NCBI GenBank assembly: GCA_039602395.1
Contig: JBCNJP010000027.1
Location: 114,864,354 to 114,928,353 of the forward strand
Reading direction: 5' to 3'
Length of the DNA stretch: 64,000 bases
Source of the DNA: Deinandra increscens subsp. villosa
Lineage: Eukaryota > Streptophyta > Magnoliopsida > Asterales > Asteraceae
The notes below the pieces were generated by a model. It made no database searches and had not been told where the DNA came from. It saw only the letters and a list, made by a program, of their open reading frames with translations. The first letter of the stretch is position 1, and every line of letters begins with the position of its first letter. This document shows positions 12,300 through 24,187 of the stretch, piece after piece. The translations under genes were made by a program, and so were the position numbers.

Positions 12300-13236
12300 T
12301 AATTTGACATTTCTACACAAACAACCATCCAAATCAGTAACAAACATAAACCACAACTGCAAACCTCTACATATGCAGAATCTGATTTCCTCTCATTCAT
12401 ATTCTCCTTCCGGTGGAAGTCCACATGGCAAAAGCATTTTCTGTCAAGACAGGAAATTAAGGCATAGGATATATAAAAATCTCCCTATAAACAATGTGGA
12501 GCCAATTTAAAGCAAACTGAAAATTGATGTCACATTGGATGTTTCTATTTTCTAAGCTATTAATATGTATTTTTGTATGAAAATACCTGTTTGGGCAGCT
12601 TAGCTGAACAACTATGAATACATATTGTAAAGCCATTGATGGAGTGCTCTAAACAACATCAGGCCAACCCCACTCGTGAGATTTTACTAAACCAGCGACA
12701 TCATTAACAACATATATTTAGATATTGACCCTTAATGCATATAAATTAGAGAAGATATTATCATGTGTATGTAGCAAAAAATATTTCCTTTGTTTCTAAA
12801 AGAAAAACATGACGATGGATCAGACTCGGGCCTTAAGTACATGTGTATCGAAGTCCTCAAGGACCCATAAAAAGTCCGGACTACTGAGAACTAAGTAGAA
12901 ACTAATCAAATTTCATTGAGATAGATTCAAGAAACCCTCATCTATTCAAGGATATAGGATCAAAACTGACAAAAAAAAAATAAAAAAATAACCTAGGTTG
13001 CACCTGGGTCTAACACAGATTGTAAGCACAAACTCTACCAAAGGGACATAGATGATGTATATCTCAAACCATCACTAGGATCATATGAATTCTCAATTCA
13101 AAATTAGTGAACAAATCATATAGATAGCCTATCTATCACAATCAAATCATCATCATGATTCATGTCATATGATACAAATTATTTTGCATATCTACCACAA
13201 TCAAAATGAACAAGGAGATAGATAGCCTTACGATAC
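12300..13236. other. CACTA interior between captured fragments
   Basis: AT-rich, intron-like sequence. A minus-strand stretch near 12400-12450 could be another exon piece, but its peptide is not one I recognise. No other feature is seen. Confidence 0.35.
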
Positions 13237-13545
13237 CTGAAACTTGGCAATCTCTCCTTCAACGACATTTTGAGCCTGAAGAACATGAATGCTGCAATTT
13301 TCAACGCACATGTTTATATCATCCTGCTTCCTCCTCCTCCTGTCAAAGCAATCGTGCGCATATACATCAATATCTTCAAATCAAAATTCATAAAAACAAA
13401 ATTTCCTGTAATCATTTCGATGATTTTACAGGCATTCGCAGGTATCGAGAAGGAATTAAAAAGAACAGTAGAAACCTGGAGAGTGAAATTAACATGATCC
13501 TGAACAACAGAGAGCTGCGAAATTTGGAAGGGAAGAATAACAGTG
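13237..13545 (-). pseudogene. Captured two-exon fragment of a DUF842/FAM136-like gene
   Basis: The upstream minus-strand exon ends QLSVVQDHVNFTLQ just before a GT donor at 13475. The next exon contains CFDRRRRKQDDINMCVENC and then QAQNVVEGEIAKFQ before a GT donor at 13236. Plant DUF842 (FAM136A-like) proteins have the same order: SPVQDHINFTLQ, then a Cys-rich CFDR...CVE.C segment, then a GEMA.FQ helix. The exon start before CFDR is degraded. Introns are retained, so this too was captured as genomic DNA. Confidence 0.72.
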
Positions 13546-14127
13546 AAATTACCTAAAGGTGAAGGTAGATAGTGACCGAGGAAGCCAAATTGCAAGAAAA
13601 GGGTCTCCAATTTCTGCCAGATCCCACTATTCCATGAAGAACAAACGCAAAATTTTAGGGCTAAATCGAACCATGAAGATTTAGGGTGTATACCGATACC
13701 AAGAAGATATAGGGAAGCCAACGCAGGAAGGAGATTAACGAAAAAGATGATGACGCAAAGAAGCTATAGGGCGTATACCTGTAGATGTATGAGGGATTTC
13801 GTCTGTTAGCTTCATTCTTCTCTCTCCCAACTTGAAATTAGGGCAGAATGAAAGAGGGCGTTGATGATGACGATGTTAGGGCTACATCGAACCAGCGGTG
13901 GAGAAGAATCGACCAGCAGTGGACAAGAATCGACCGGCGGTGGAGAAGAATCGAGAGAAACCGCACGAGGGGAAAGGTTTGAGGGAATCGAATTTTGTGT
14001 CTTTTGTTGAGTAATGGAGTTCTTAGCGGGGCGGGGAGTGAATTTTAGGGTCAAAATTTAAGCGGGAATAATTTTAGGGCAAAATTTAGATGGGAAAGTG
14101 AAAACATAAAACGACACTAAGAAGATG

Positions 14128-14325
14128 ACGCGCGTTTATTAAAGTGTACTCCGTGTTTTTTTTTAATAATTTATGACAGATATTTTATGACGGCCAAAAT
14201 TACGCGTCATCGAACCTTATGATTTTACAATTCTTGACAGTTTTTTTATGACACACGTTTTTGCGCGTCATTAAAAACCGAGCGTCATTGTTCGCGCGTC
14301 AAGAAAGGCCCTGTTTCTAGTAGTG
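14128..14325. repeat. CACTA right subterminal repeat array
   Basis: Contains TGACGCGCG, TTACGCGTCA, TTTTTGCGCGTCA, GAGCGTCA and TTCGCGCGTCAAG units before the terminus. It mirrors the left array with more divergence. Confidence 0.7.
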
Positions 14326-14328
14326 TAC

Positions 14329-16740
14329 ATTGTTTTGTTCAGCTTGATTCAAAACATTTACTTTATCCTCAGATGAAGGACCCGGTGTGATATTCACCGG
14401 AGATGGGACTTTACTAAACTTGCCAGAAACATCTTCTTTTTCAGTTTTATACAAAAAATTTGTGAAAGAATATGACATTTGAAATGAATCCAATTTTTGT
14501 TTTAACTCAAAAACCTCGATTTTCAAATCAGCGACAAGTTTGTTACTAGCAGCTAAATCCTTTTGAACAAACACGAGCAATTCAGACTGATTTGAAAAAT
14601 CAAATTTTTGCAAACGCAATTGCTCATGTACTGACAGTAATTCCTGGGTTGTCCCCTCCCATCTTTCCTTGTAAATGTTTTTATCGGCTTTTGCTACTGC
14701 CAGAAGATCATTTCATTTTGTCTTCTCGTCTAAGAGCACGCTCTTAGCAGTAGCAAAGTCGTCACATGATTTACACATTGAAGGATATGAAACTACCTTT
14801 GAAGAGTCGGCCATCAGAGCAACAGTGTCAGTAAGATTGCTCCTTTTCAATGAACCGATTTCCTGTTTCAGACTTGAATTTTCATCAGTAATTTTCTGCA
14901 TATCCCTCTGCAACGCAAGCATCTTATCTGCAATCTCAAGAGCATTCTGTTGTGCTTTTTCATATCTCTCTTTCAGCGGAAGACTCTTCTGATAAAGATT
15001 TTCAAAATCATTTGCTGCATCAACTGCTTCGGCTTTTGCTGCATCACATTCTCGAATTAATGCCTCCTTCTCATCAGTCAGAAGTATAATTTGTTTTTCT
15101 AACAAACGAATTGCATCAGATTCGATCTTTTCAGACACATCAGCCATAAATGCAAATTTTTCTTCAATCACAGACTTATGATCACCCCTTGAGTTCAATA
15201 CTTCATTTCCATCATTCAAATCACCAAAAACTTCCTTAGTCTGCTCATCATGCACTTCTTCTTCATTGTCAGTTGATTCAGTCAAAGTTTCTTCATCCTG
15301 TACATGAGTAACAATTAACGCAGAAGAATCAGCAAACTGATTTCCCCAATTATATGTTTTATCAACTTGAGAAACAAGAGCTTTTGTGGTTTCAGATTTA
15401 GAACTAGAAGTACTCCCTGAACTCGATGAAGTGTTAGATCCAGAACCATTTGATTTTGGAGTAAATTTCTGATATTCTTGCTTCTTTGGCTGCTGACATT
15501 CACGAGCAAAATGACCAAAGTTGGAACAATTGTAGCATCTGACTTTGGATTTATCAAATCCAATCCTGCCACCAGAATTCAAATCCTTCCTTCCAGTTTT
15601 CTTCAAAAATCTTTTTACTCGTCTCGCCAACATAGCAAACTGCCAGTTTATATCCATCAACTCCAAATCATCAGGATCCACCTGATCATAATCTTCTTCA
15701 GTCAACTCAGCATTACTGACATTTCCAGTTATCAACCCATAATATGATGACACTAATGCAGAAACAAGAGCCATGTAATCTTCAGTGGTAGATACCGACA
15801 TAGCCATCTTTCCCGTGTTCACTAGATTACTTGTTGGGATTGACGTACCACTAATTCCAGAACTATAATTGTAATCAGCACTTTGTGATCCTGAACCAGT
15901 TCCCGAACTTGAAACATATCCCGATAAATTTCCAGCCACAAATGCTGTAGCAGGTGCAGAACTGGTTATCTTAGCTGACTTCCCAGAAATAGTTGCTGCA
16001 TTTGACCCATAATAGACATCCGGATTCTGAACTGCTGCTGGAGTAGTGTTAACATTTTTCATTTCTAAATCACGAGCTTGCAGTTTACCCAAAAGCTTCA
16101 CAAAAGTCAAATCGGCATAATCTTTGTCATTCATGATCATCAAAACATACGACTCCCATTTCGATGGCAAACCTTCCAACAATTTTTCTTTCAGCTCTTC
16201 GTCATCTTTCTTAATTTGGACATTATCCATTTCAGATAATAAATGACAATATCTCGAAATTAGTTCAGGAACGCCCTCGCCATCAAAATGTTTGAAGTTG
16301 TCGAATTCTTTGTTAAGCACCTTCTTCTTGCTTTTCTTATATTGCTCGTTTCCCTCACACCTCTCTTTCAGAGTTGTCCATAACTCATGAGAGTGTTTGC
16401 AACTTTTGAATTGATGTAATAACTCCTTTGGCAAAGCTTGAGTGATTAAACCGTATGCTTTCTGTTCACGAACAAAATCAGCTTTCTGAGTAAGATCCAA
16501 ATTTCGTTGCATAATGGGAACATTATTAACGCCAACAGGATACACATATGGTGCATCCATAGCAATCCATAAATCTGGATCCGTTGTTCCGATATATGCC
16601 TCAAATCTTTTCTTCCAGTTTGCATAGTCTTCAAATTTAAGCAACTTTGGAACTTTCTGCGTTGTTCCAATTTCATTATCGTAATTGAGTAAAGTTTGCA
16701 TCTGCGTTTGAATAGCAGCAAACGCATTATAATCCGACAT
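14329..16740 (-). pseudogene. Copia A gag
   Basis: The gag frame starts at 16740 (MSDYNAFAAIQTQ). It carries the UBN2/retrotransposon-gag helical region (WKKRFEAYI, EQKAYGLITQ, KWESYVLMI) and a CCHC zinc knuckle, CYNCSNFGHFARECQ, near residue 400. A long acidic, then coiled-coil-like C-terminal tail follows. A TGA at 14713-14715 interrupts the frame after 675 residues. The same frame resumes to the CACTA boundary and continues beyond it at 9491. Gag would form the particle and bind element RNA; here it is broken. A close relative is the Copia B gag at 61989. Confidence 0.88.
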
Positions 16741-17235
16741 GATTGAAATTGAAAAATTTGAAATCTGCTCCGAACTAGCTCCGAACTCGACACACCCTCC
16801 GAACTAGCTCCGAACCTTCACCGAACTGAAAGACAAAGTCCGAACTCTCAACGAACGTAACTCCGAACTCAGAAACTCCGATCTTACTCCGATCCTAGTC
16901 CGAACTCCCTCCGAGACAGAAAAACCTCCGAACTCTAACCGATAGGACTCCGAACTCTCATCGGATCAGAAAATAGACCGAACTTCACTCCGAACTTGAA
17001 ATTCGGAGCGGTTTCACCGAACTTGAAGTTCGGCCGAACGTAAATTCGGAAAAATTTGAATCTCAACAGAAAACACTCAGAACTAAACTCTAACACTCAA
17101 CTGACCACAAGCACTCAGAAACAATGAATTTTGACGCAAAACATAGTGTTTTTCATGTAAAATTCCAGAGAGTAACACGAAAACGAACTTTGATTCAACG
17201 TTTAGCAACAATTCGAACCAAACAGCACCCGAATT
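16741..17235 (-). promoter_or_regulatory. Copia A leader with clustered GTTCGG motifs
   Basis: Between the primer site and the gag ATG, about 14 copies of CCGAAC (GTTCGG on the element strand) occur within about 280 bp, mostly as TCCGAACT. This is where packaging and dimerisation signals lie in LTR retrotransposon RNA. The related Copia B has the same clustering in the same place. Confidence 0.6.
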
Positions 17236-17247
17236 GCTCTGATACCA
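17236..17247 (-). other. Primer binding site of Copia A
   Basis: The minus strand reads TGGTATCAGAGC (initiator Met-tRNA complement), separated by two bases from the LTR end at 17250. Confidence 0.8.
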
Positions 17248-17249
17248 CT

Positions 17250-17478
17250 TGAAAGAGCCTGGATACGGATCGGTTTGGATAAATTGATCGAATACGAAAC
17301 GTAATCAAATGAGAATCAACACACAAAACGTAAATAAAACTCAATCTCTTATTGATAGAGAATCAGAGTTACAGAGAATTACACAGAGACAACTCACAGA
17401 CAAGTTCACTCAAATTCTCTCCCAAACTTGCAAAATACAAAGACACAAATCTATTTATAGACCTATGGACGTCCGAAC
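17250..17478 (-). mobile_element. Copia A 5' LTR, inner part
   Basis: Begins TGAAAGAGCC on the plus strand beside the primer site. It is interrupted at 17478 by the gag-only Copia. The LTR resumes at 25484 and ends GGCCAACA at 25551, for about 297 bp in total, with TG...CA ends. The outer part has GTTCGG-rich sequence like the leader. Confidence 0.75.
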
Positions 17479-17858
17479 TGTTGGATTTAGGTGTCCAGAC
17501 CCGACTAAATCAAGTACCCGACCCGGTCAAGACCCGTAAGAGTTACACCGGAGGCAACGGGTATTAAAGACCGCTTACCTATATAACCGGCGAATTCGCA
17601 GAAAGATTAATTATGTGTTTATTAAATAGTTTAATTAATACATAATTAATTACTTAAATCAATATTAATCATTAAGATTAATTAAGCGACAAAAACGTTA
17701 AATATTATTAACGTAATGGACGAAAATCGACGGATTATTAGTATGACTAATATTTGGTTAGCGACGAACATTTAAAAGGTTAAAGGTTAACTTTGGAAAT
17801 TAAATGGTTCAATTGGGAATTGAATTAAATCGAGGGGTTAAACGGAAACAAAGTCAGT

Positions 17859-17868
17859 TATAAATATA
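17859..17868 (+). promoter_or_regulatory. TATA box in 5' LTR
   Basis: TATAAATATA lies about 380 bp into the LTR. The same sequence is at 24569-24578 in the 3' LTR. Transcription would start shortly downstream, placing the GC-rich block in the transcribed leader. Confidence 0.6.
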
Positions 17869-17914
17869 ACTGATTAGGGAGGCGAAACCCTAATCAACTC
17901 AGTGAGAATTTCGG

Positions 17915-18300
17915 CCGTCGCTCTCCCTTCCCTCTCGCGACCGACGCCGACGGCACCCCGCCGCCGCCGCCCTCTTGTTTTCGCCGACCCCTCGCCCGTC
18001 TCTCGCCACCGTCCGCCGCCTCACTAGCCACCGCCGCCCTCCGCCGCCTGGCTAGCCGCTGCTGCCGTCCACTCCGCCGACGACACTCCACGCCGCCGCC
18101 GCTCTCAGCCGCCGCCGCTCTCAGCCGCCGCCGCACGCACAGCCGCCGCCGCTCTGCAGCTGCCGCCGCAACCCCCACCGCCGTGCGCTCCGCTGCCGCC
18201 GTCGCCATCACCGTCGCTAAGCCGCCGCCGCCATCTTGCCGGCCGCCGCGCTTCCTCGCCGTCGCCGGTTCACCGCCGACAAACCCTAGCCGTGAACCAC
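17915..18300. repeat. GC-rich CCG/GCC repeat block in LTR
   Basis: Strongly GC-rich sequence with many GCCGCC units, unlike the AT-rich surroundings. Open frames here on either strand are only poly-Ala/Arg/Pro artefacts. The matching block is at about 24637-25000. Confidence 0.8.
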
Positions 18301-18822
18301 CTTTTGGTGTGTTCGGCTCGTCGTCCGCAAACCCTAGTTCACGCCCAATCCGACGTACGAGATTTTCTCGGTGCTTGATTCACCGTGTAGTAAATCCGTG
18401 TTCGCGAGGAAAGTTAGATTCGTCAGACGAATCACCTCTGCGAAACCCTAGCGTCACCCGTTGACTTCCGGTGTCTCGAACGTCTGTTTGAATCACCGCT
18501 CAGGTATATCTAAACTCGTAGTTAGTTTAGATTAAATTATTTATTTATTTTATAAATACTTCGCGTTTGTTTAAACGCGATTATGGTGTTTGCGCGTTTG
18601 GTGATTGTCGAATCCTGTTGCTTTGGTTTACGCTAATTACCTGGTTTTCGCGTTAGTAAATCAATACGTTTCCGCTGCCTATTAAATTAATAGTTAATTT
18701 AATTATCTGATTTAATCCACTCGGTAATTATTTAATAATTATTTATTGTAAATAATTATTTCCAAACAAAAAAAAAAATTTGCTATTACCGAGACCCGAA
18801 TGCCACTGTCGTAACCCAACAG

Positions 18823-18834
18823 TGGTATCAGAGC
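18823..18834 (+). other. Primer binding site of gag-only Copia
   Basis: TGGTATCAGAGC, one base after the 5' LTR end, complements initiator Met-tRNA. Confidence 0.85.
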
Positions 18835-20256
18835 CTTGATCACCACACGCAAACCCAGGCCGGTCTGTTTTAAACCGGCACACTTTCGCGAACTGGGGTT
18901 CTGAACCCGAAAGTCGCGAAATCGTATGAATCGCCTTTAAATATGTTTAGTCGATTTGGATCCACTAAACATAATCCGATTCAACGTAATTGATTGAATT
19001 ATCTTTCGTACATATTCGGCCCAACCCCGTATTATTTTGTCATGGTTTCGTTATGGTTTGGCCCATTAGGCCCATATGTTTTTGTTTTGGATTGGCCCAA
19101 TTTTGCTGGGTTCAAAGTTGTAATTATTTAAAATAGAATAGTTTTATTTTAATTGTTATCGCTCATTTTCGCCTGGACGAACAAGACGAGCTTGATACAA
19201 AGACCCATTTGAGATCATCCCTGTATGGGATTTTCGAAAATGGCTAGAATTCAAAACAAGACCGACGTTTCCTATGACTCGCAGGAGCTTGTTGAAGCCA
19301 GTGGGAGCAACTAAGTCGATCAGGGAGTTTTCTGTTCTCGTGGTTGATTTACTTTTATGTCCCTTGCCCTTATTCGATATTGTCATAGGCTCTGACAATA
19401 TCGAAGCCCCTGCTAGGCCGGATATGTACATGTGTGTTTGCTTGTTTTTGGTTGCTTGTCTTAATTAGATTAACACGCCAACTTAAAACCCAAACTTGGT
19501 TTTATCAAAAATGAAACTAATTTTTCAATCGATTAAATGAAAGTCCTAATTTTGTTACGACTTCACAAAATTAAAATAACCAATTTAATTCGACATTAAA
19601 TTCGAATTTTTCGATAATGCAATCGAACGTTATTAAAATTGGTTATCGTCTCGCGACACATAGATCGTTAATACTTAGGTTATCTAATTGATCGTCCCGA
19701 GTGAGATAGGATTCATAATCTTTGCCGTCACATTAAATATTAAAATTTGACAAATTAATCCTATCTGGTAAGCCTAAAACCGGTAGTCTATGCCATCCTA
19801 AGTCAAGTCTAACTTGGAACATATTTACCGATACATCCGTGTTGGAGTATTTCAACACCGCACGTGGTGTTTAGGGTATCTTCCAAGGTGAGCGTATTGG
19901 AGTATTTCAACACCGTACGCTCACACTGACTACTTAGGACAACTACTGTTTTCTTTACATGCACCTTTGGTATTGGAGTATTTCAACACCGTACCTCTGG
20001 TCGGCTTGTAGACAAAATGGGCATAGATGGGGCTAAACGTATTTCGTTGATCCGTTCGCGAAAGCCCCATAACGGGAGTTGTGATAGTAGACTCACAAGT
20101 GACAATCGTTGTCCGTTCGGGTACTTAGAAATTTTGAAAGCACTTTACGCTGTTTGGAGAAATTGTCTAACTGACTGAATTCCCAAATTCCTATTCAAGA
20201 TTAGCTTGCCATCCTTGAATACGAATCAAACATCGAAACACTAAAACATTTGCCTG
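18835..20256 (+). other. Leader region of gag-only Copia
   Basis: About 1.4 kb between the primer site and the gag start. Short GGCCCA motifs occur near 19057-19105. A 19-nt motif repeats three times at 19842-19991. No protein is recognised. Confidence 0.5.
19842..19991 (+). repeat. Three spaced copies of a 19-nt motif
   Basis: TTGGAGTATTTCAACACCG occurs at 19842, 19897 and 19973, each followed by (T/C)AC and then different sequence. Exact conservation in diverged surroundings suggests function or recent spread. It lies in the leader about 300 bp before gag. Confidence 0.8.
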
Positions 20257-21258
20257 TTGTTTCATATGGCTAACCACGCAAACCAAGAGATTTTCCATCT
20301 CAAGTCTCTCCTTGAGAAGGAGAAACTTAATGGCGCCAACTTCCTTGATTGGGAAAGGAATCTGAGAATCGTCCTGAAAATGGCTAACATGGAAACCGTG
20401 TTAGATGCTGAGGTTCCTGAGGAACCTGAAGCTGACACGCAAGCGGCATGAAACGCCCATAACACATTGCGTACAAATGCCAAAAATGTCGCATGTCTTA
20501 TGTTTGCCACCATGGAATCTGAGATTCAGAAAAACATGGTTGACAGGACGGCCTTTCAGATGATCGGTGATCTGAGGGGCATGTTTGAAACTCAGGCCCG
20601 ACAGGAACGCTATGACACCGTTGTGACACTTATTAGTTGTCGCATGGCCGAAGGCGCTCCTGTCAGCCCTCATGTCCTGAAGATGAAGAGTTACATCGAC
20701 CGTTTAGCAAAGCTGAATTACGTCATACCCGCCGAAATGGCGACTGACCTAATTCTTCACTCACTGTCCAGTGCCTTCACTCCTTTCCGGGTGAACTTTA
20801 ACATGCATAGCATGGTAAAGTCAGTGACTGAACTTCACGGAATGCTTAAGACCGCTGAAGTTAATTTTGTTAACGGTAAGGCACCCGATGTACTCGCAAT
20901 CCGATCAGGAGGCGTCAAGAAGCCTGAGGTAAAGAAGGGCAGACGTGGGAACAAGAAGAGGGGCAAGGCAGCTGTAACCAGAGCGTCTGGAAGCTCCCAG
21001 AAAAGCAAGCCTAAGGCAACCAAAGCACCACCGCCCGAACAGCGCGAGTGCTTTGAATGCCACAAGATGGGGCACTGGAAGAGAAACTGCCCAGAATATC
21101 TTGCCAAGGTGAAAAGTGGAAAAGCCCAGCCGGGTAATTCCTCAGGTATACACATAAGTTTATGTTGTATGATGCTTCACTTATTCCTACAAAATATATG
21201 TTTGACATACTTTACATTTTGTAGGTGCATGAAGCTGAAAGAAAGCAAGCCAAGATGA
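20257..21258 (+). pseudogene. Copia gag of the non-autonomous element
   Basis: A gag-like frame with the UBN2 region typical of plant Copia: FLDWERNLRIVLK near the N-terminus, then FETQARQERYDTV, MAEGAPVSPHVLKM and ELHGMLKTAE. A basic Lys-rich stretch precedes a CCHC knuckle, CFECHKMGHWKRNCPEYL. A TGA at 20449-20451 interrupts the frame after residue 64; the same frame then continues. Similarity ends just after the knuckle and the protease never begins. Gag would package the RNA; the stop probably abolishes it. Confidence 0.85.
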
Positions 21259-24176
21259 TGCTGAACTACCTTGCGATTGTCGCACAAATAAAGTTCGTGT
21301 CCTGAGTTTTGATTTAAAACAATTCTTGGCGATTTTAAAACAACTGATTTTGTTTGGTTTTCCCTGGCTGTTTTCCAGGATGAACAAATTGCTTTCTTTG
21401 GATTTTGATTATGACATGTTTTGACAATGGTTGATTTTCGAAACATTCAAGTTTGGTTTTAATCTACTTTGAATTTGATTCAACCTTTTGTTAGATTAAA
21501 TTCAAAATCCCATAACAACATATCTTCCAACCTGGTGCACTTGATTTGATTAAGACTAGCTCAAATGCAACATGATAACTTTTGGTTATCACATCCCATT
21601 AAAGCTATAATGTCTTAAGCGTTTATCGTAACAGTTACGTGACAACGCACGACGCAATTATGGTTCATAAAGTCCTGTGATTTTAAACCATCCAGCGTCG
21701 ATAATATTAAATCAAGTCGAACCGATTGAAGATCGCCGCTTCGATCTACAATCGTATGAACATATCAATCCTCTGCTTCAAGTAGACGTCTGATCATATA
21801 AGTTCGAATCACCAGCTGAACAACTACAGGAGTAATCACCTGCTGGTTACAATATTGTAGTATGGTCACACCAATTCTGGTGCACATTACCATAAAATGT
21901 ATATACCTAGACACATCTTGGAAGTCTTAGACTACAATAGTTGTACTCACGTGTGTTTTAATCCGACGAGCACCAAGTGTCATATACGTCGATCCAACAT
22001 TTTCAGTATGAAACTAGTAACACACAAGACTAATGACTTGCCACAACAAAACCCTTGACTTCATGTAACCATGACACCCTTTTCACACATCACTTGCATA
22101 ACTAACTTCCAATCCCAAGACCGGTATCTTGCGAAGATGGAATTTAGCAATTACATGTCCAAAGCTAGATCTTTAAATATCTAAAGAAAAGTGACCTGGA
22201 ATATGTAAAACAACTCTCGCATCTAAACGAGACGAGCCAGATAAATAATGATTCGCCAACAATGGATTGTTGTTAAGCGGAACATATTGACATTCCAGTT
22301 AGAGTTGGCATGTTTAACCTTACCTGAATAAGGAAACATCCTCTAGTGTCGGACCCCAGGGTCCGATAGGATAAATCATCTTCTCGATCATCACGAGACA
22401 CTTTCAAACAATCATAGACGAGCGCATCTTCATGCTATCAAACTCTGAAATGACTTTGACAATCGTCTATGAACTTATGAGCAAGTCATAACACCTGGAT
22501 ATTAAGTTTAGACTCTCGTACATCATACTACGAAGTCAAACAATTTCGTTCTTGTGACGATAATTGATTACAACGTTTTCTTCGTATAAATCAATATCCA
22601 AGCGGTTTGAAAGAAAGATGAAGATAGAAATGTCAATCTGCCTCAAGCAAGTGGGAGCATCGCCATAGATCCTTACTGGAATAACGATCAAGTGCCGATC
22701 TAAAGATCATTTAAATTTTCTGAGATGAAACGTTAAATGACACCTCAAATAATTGTAAGTTTCAAGATTATATTAAGTATTGATCGTGATATGACTGAGC
22801 AACCACACGCGATCAATCTCTTGAAACAGTTCAAATCATACTAAATATGATGTAGACATGAATCCAATACTTGAATATTGCATAGAATGTTGCCGTAAGA
22901 TGTTACGCCATGACCATAGATGGAAAATCACATCATCACTGCTAAACACTGATGAGAGAAAATATATGTTCATCGACCGAGTATGAATTGTGTCTGTTGA
23001 ACATTAATAGCCACCTTAATTGAATCTGAACTAAGAATGCTATAAAACATTCAAGGGTTAATTCGACTCCATAAATAGTCGGTTAACATGCTCAAGTGAT
23101 AACACAGTCATACGTGTGCTTACCAAGGGCGCTCCATTATCACAAGTTCGATTCACTTAAGAAGATTCACTGTTCAAGGTAAACACTGAGTCTCAAGAAA
23201 CAACAGATATTGGCAATTCTAAATCGAAATACGAGCATTTGATAGCGAATCCATAATTTCTGCGATCGGGCTAGATCAGCGAAATTAGTCTACTACTTAG
23301 TACACGAATTCTGCATCACTTCGATATTCGATTCTAGTGTTGGATGTCGAACACTGTCGTTTGCACCATATCATTCGACCTCCTCTAAGTTGTTAGACGA
23401 AAGTCTGAATTCTGCGTAACGCGTTCGAATTTTATACGTTTTATTATCCATGAATATTTCGTTTAATATTCTAAAAGGTCCGTAGTCGATCAGACATTGC
23501 GGGAGCAACGGCTGAAGCAAGACTATTCTGACTCTGGACTCAAGGTGTTGACCTCTAGACTCACAAGGCCTCATTGGAGAATGACGTCGGGACGTAACTC
23601 GTATCAGAATGTCTTCATGGATCTTAGCATAAGACAAACCTGATTGATGGTATACTCAACGGTATCCTTAGACCTGAGACACATGAGCGACCTCCCGTTT
23701 GCCAAAGAGCATACTTTGATTGTAGCTTAACGCTGTCGCGTAACTGCCAGCCATAACGGTCACTTTTGGGAATGGATCTGAAGCTTAGTGGGAGCTGTAT
23801 GTAGTCAATATGGGATTCTGTACTCTTGCATTTTTCAATGCAACAGTTTGACATCATGGGCCCTCTCGTTAGTTCCAAGTGTAAAGTGTAAGGCCTTACC
23901 CAAACTTACTGTGTGTTTAATTGGACCACTTCGAACAGCAAAACGAGGAATACAATAATCGAACCCAAAGAGAATGTATAGATCCATGTCTCTGTTTCGA
24001 TTGATGTCACATACAGAAAGGATCTGATGACTTTACAAATACCATAAGTCTAAACTATATCACAAGTTTGATGATATGCCTTGGTTGTTTTGACTTGAAG
24101 TGTCATGACTGGTTGGGACAGCCACGTGTAGCTAGAGCACCTCTGACTGTAACTTGATTAATAGTCGCGATCAGTC
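21259..24176 (+). other. Non-coding interior of gag-only Copia
   Basis: About 2.9 kb where pol would be expected. No protease, integrase or RT motif is visible in any frame, and composition is that of unconstrained sequence. I see nothing else of note. Confidence 0.6.
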
Positions 24177-24187
24177 CAAGTGGGAGA
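24177..24187 (+). other. Polypurine tract of gag-only Copia
   Basis: AAGTGGGAGAC directly precedes the 3' LTR, the position from which plus-strand DNA synthesis is primed. Confidence 0.75.

Larger units (their letters stand above)
9492..14325. mobile_element. CACTA (En/Spm-type) element carrying host gene fragments
   Basis: The left end reads CACTACTACAAAAATGGCC. The right end, read inward on the minus strand, begins CACTACTAGAAACAGGGCC. Both are followed by CTTTCTTGACGCG-type sequence. A 3-bp duplication TAC flanks it (9489-9491 and 14326-14328), the TSD size of CACTA elements. The Copia A reading frame resumes across the insertion. No transposase frame is present, so it is non-autonomous. 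Inside are minus-strand pieces of at least three plant genes with introns retained. Confidence 0.9.
17479..18821 (+). mobile_element. 5' LTR of gag-only Copia
   Basis: 1343 bp from TGTTGGATTTAGG to GTAACCCAACA. It holds a TATA box (17859-17868), then a GC-rich block of CCG/GCC repeats (about 17915-18300), then an AT-rich tail. It is 52 bp longer than the 3' LTR because of a segment at about 18306-18358 that is missing from the other copy. Confidence 0.9.

Noticed and set aside
13314..13721. 135-codon minus-strand frame in the CACTA element
   Set aside because: Only the QLSVVQDHVNFTLQ part is a captured exon; the rest reads through intron sequence, so it is not a gene as a whole.
17894..18464. 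Arg/Ala- and Pro-rich open frames on both strands of the LTR (also 24604-25108)
   Set aside because: Caused by the GC-rich repeat block; frames are open on both strands and lack any domain.
19156..19431. 91-codon minus-strand frame in the gag-only Copia leader
   Set aside because: Antisense to the element, with no recognisable domain; treated as chance.
19842..19995. Regularly spaced repeats considered as a CRISPR-like array
   Set aside because: Only three copies with uneven spacing, in a plant retrotransposon leader; no cas genes.
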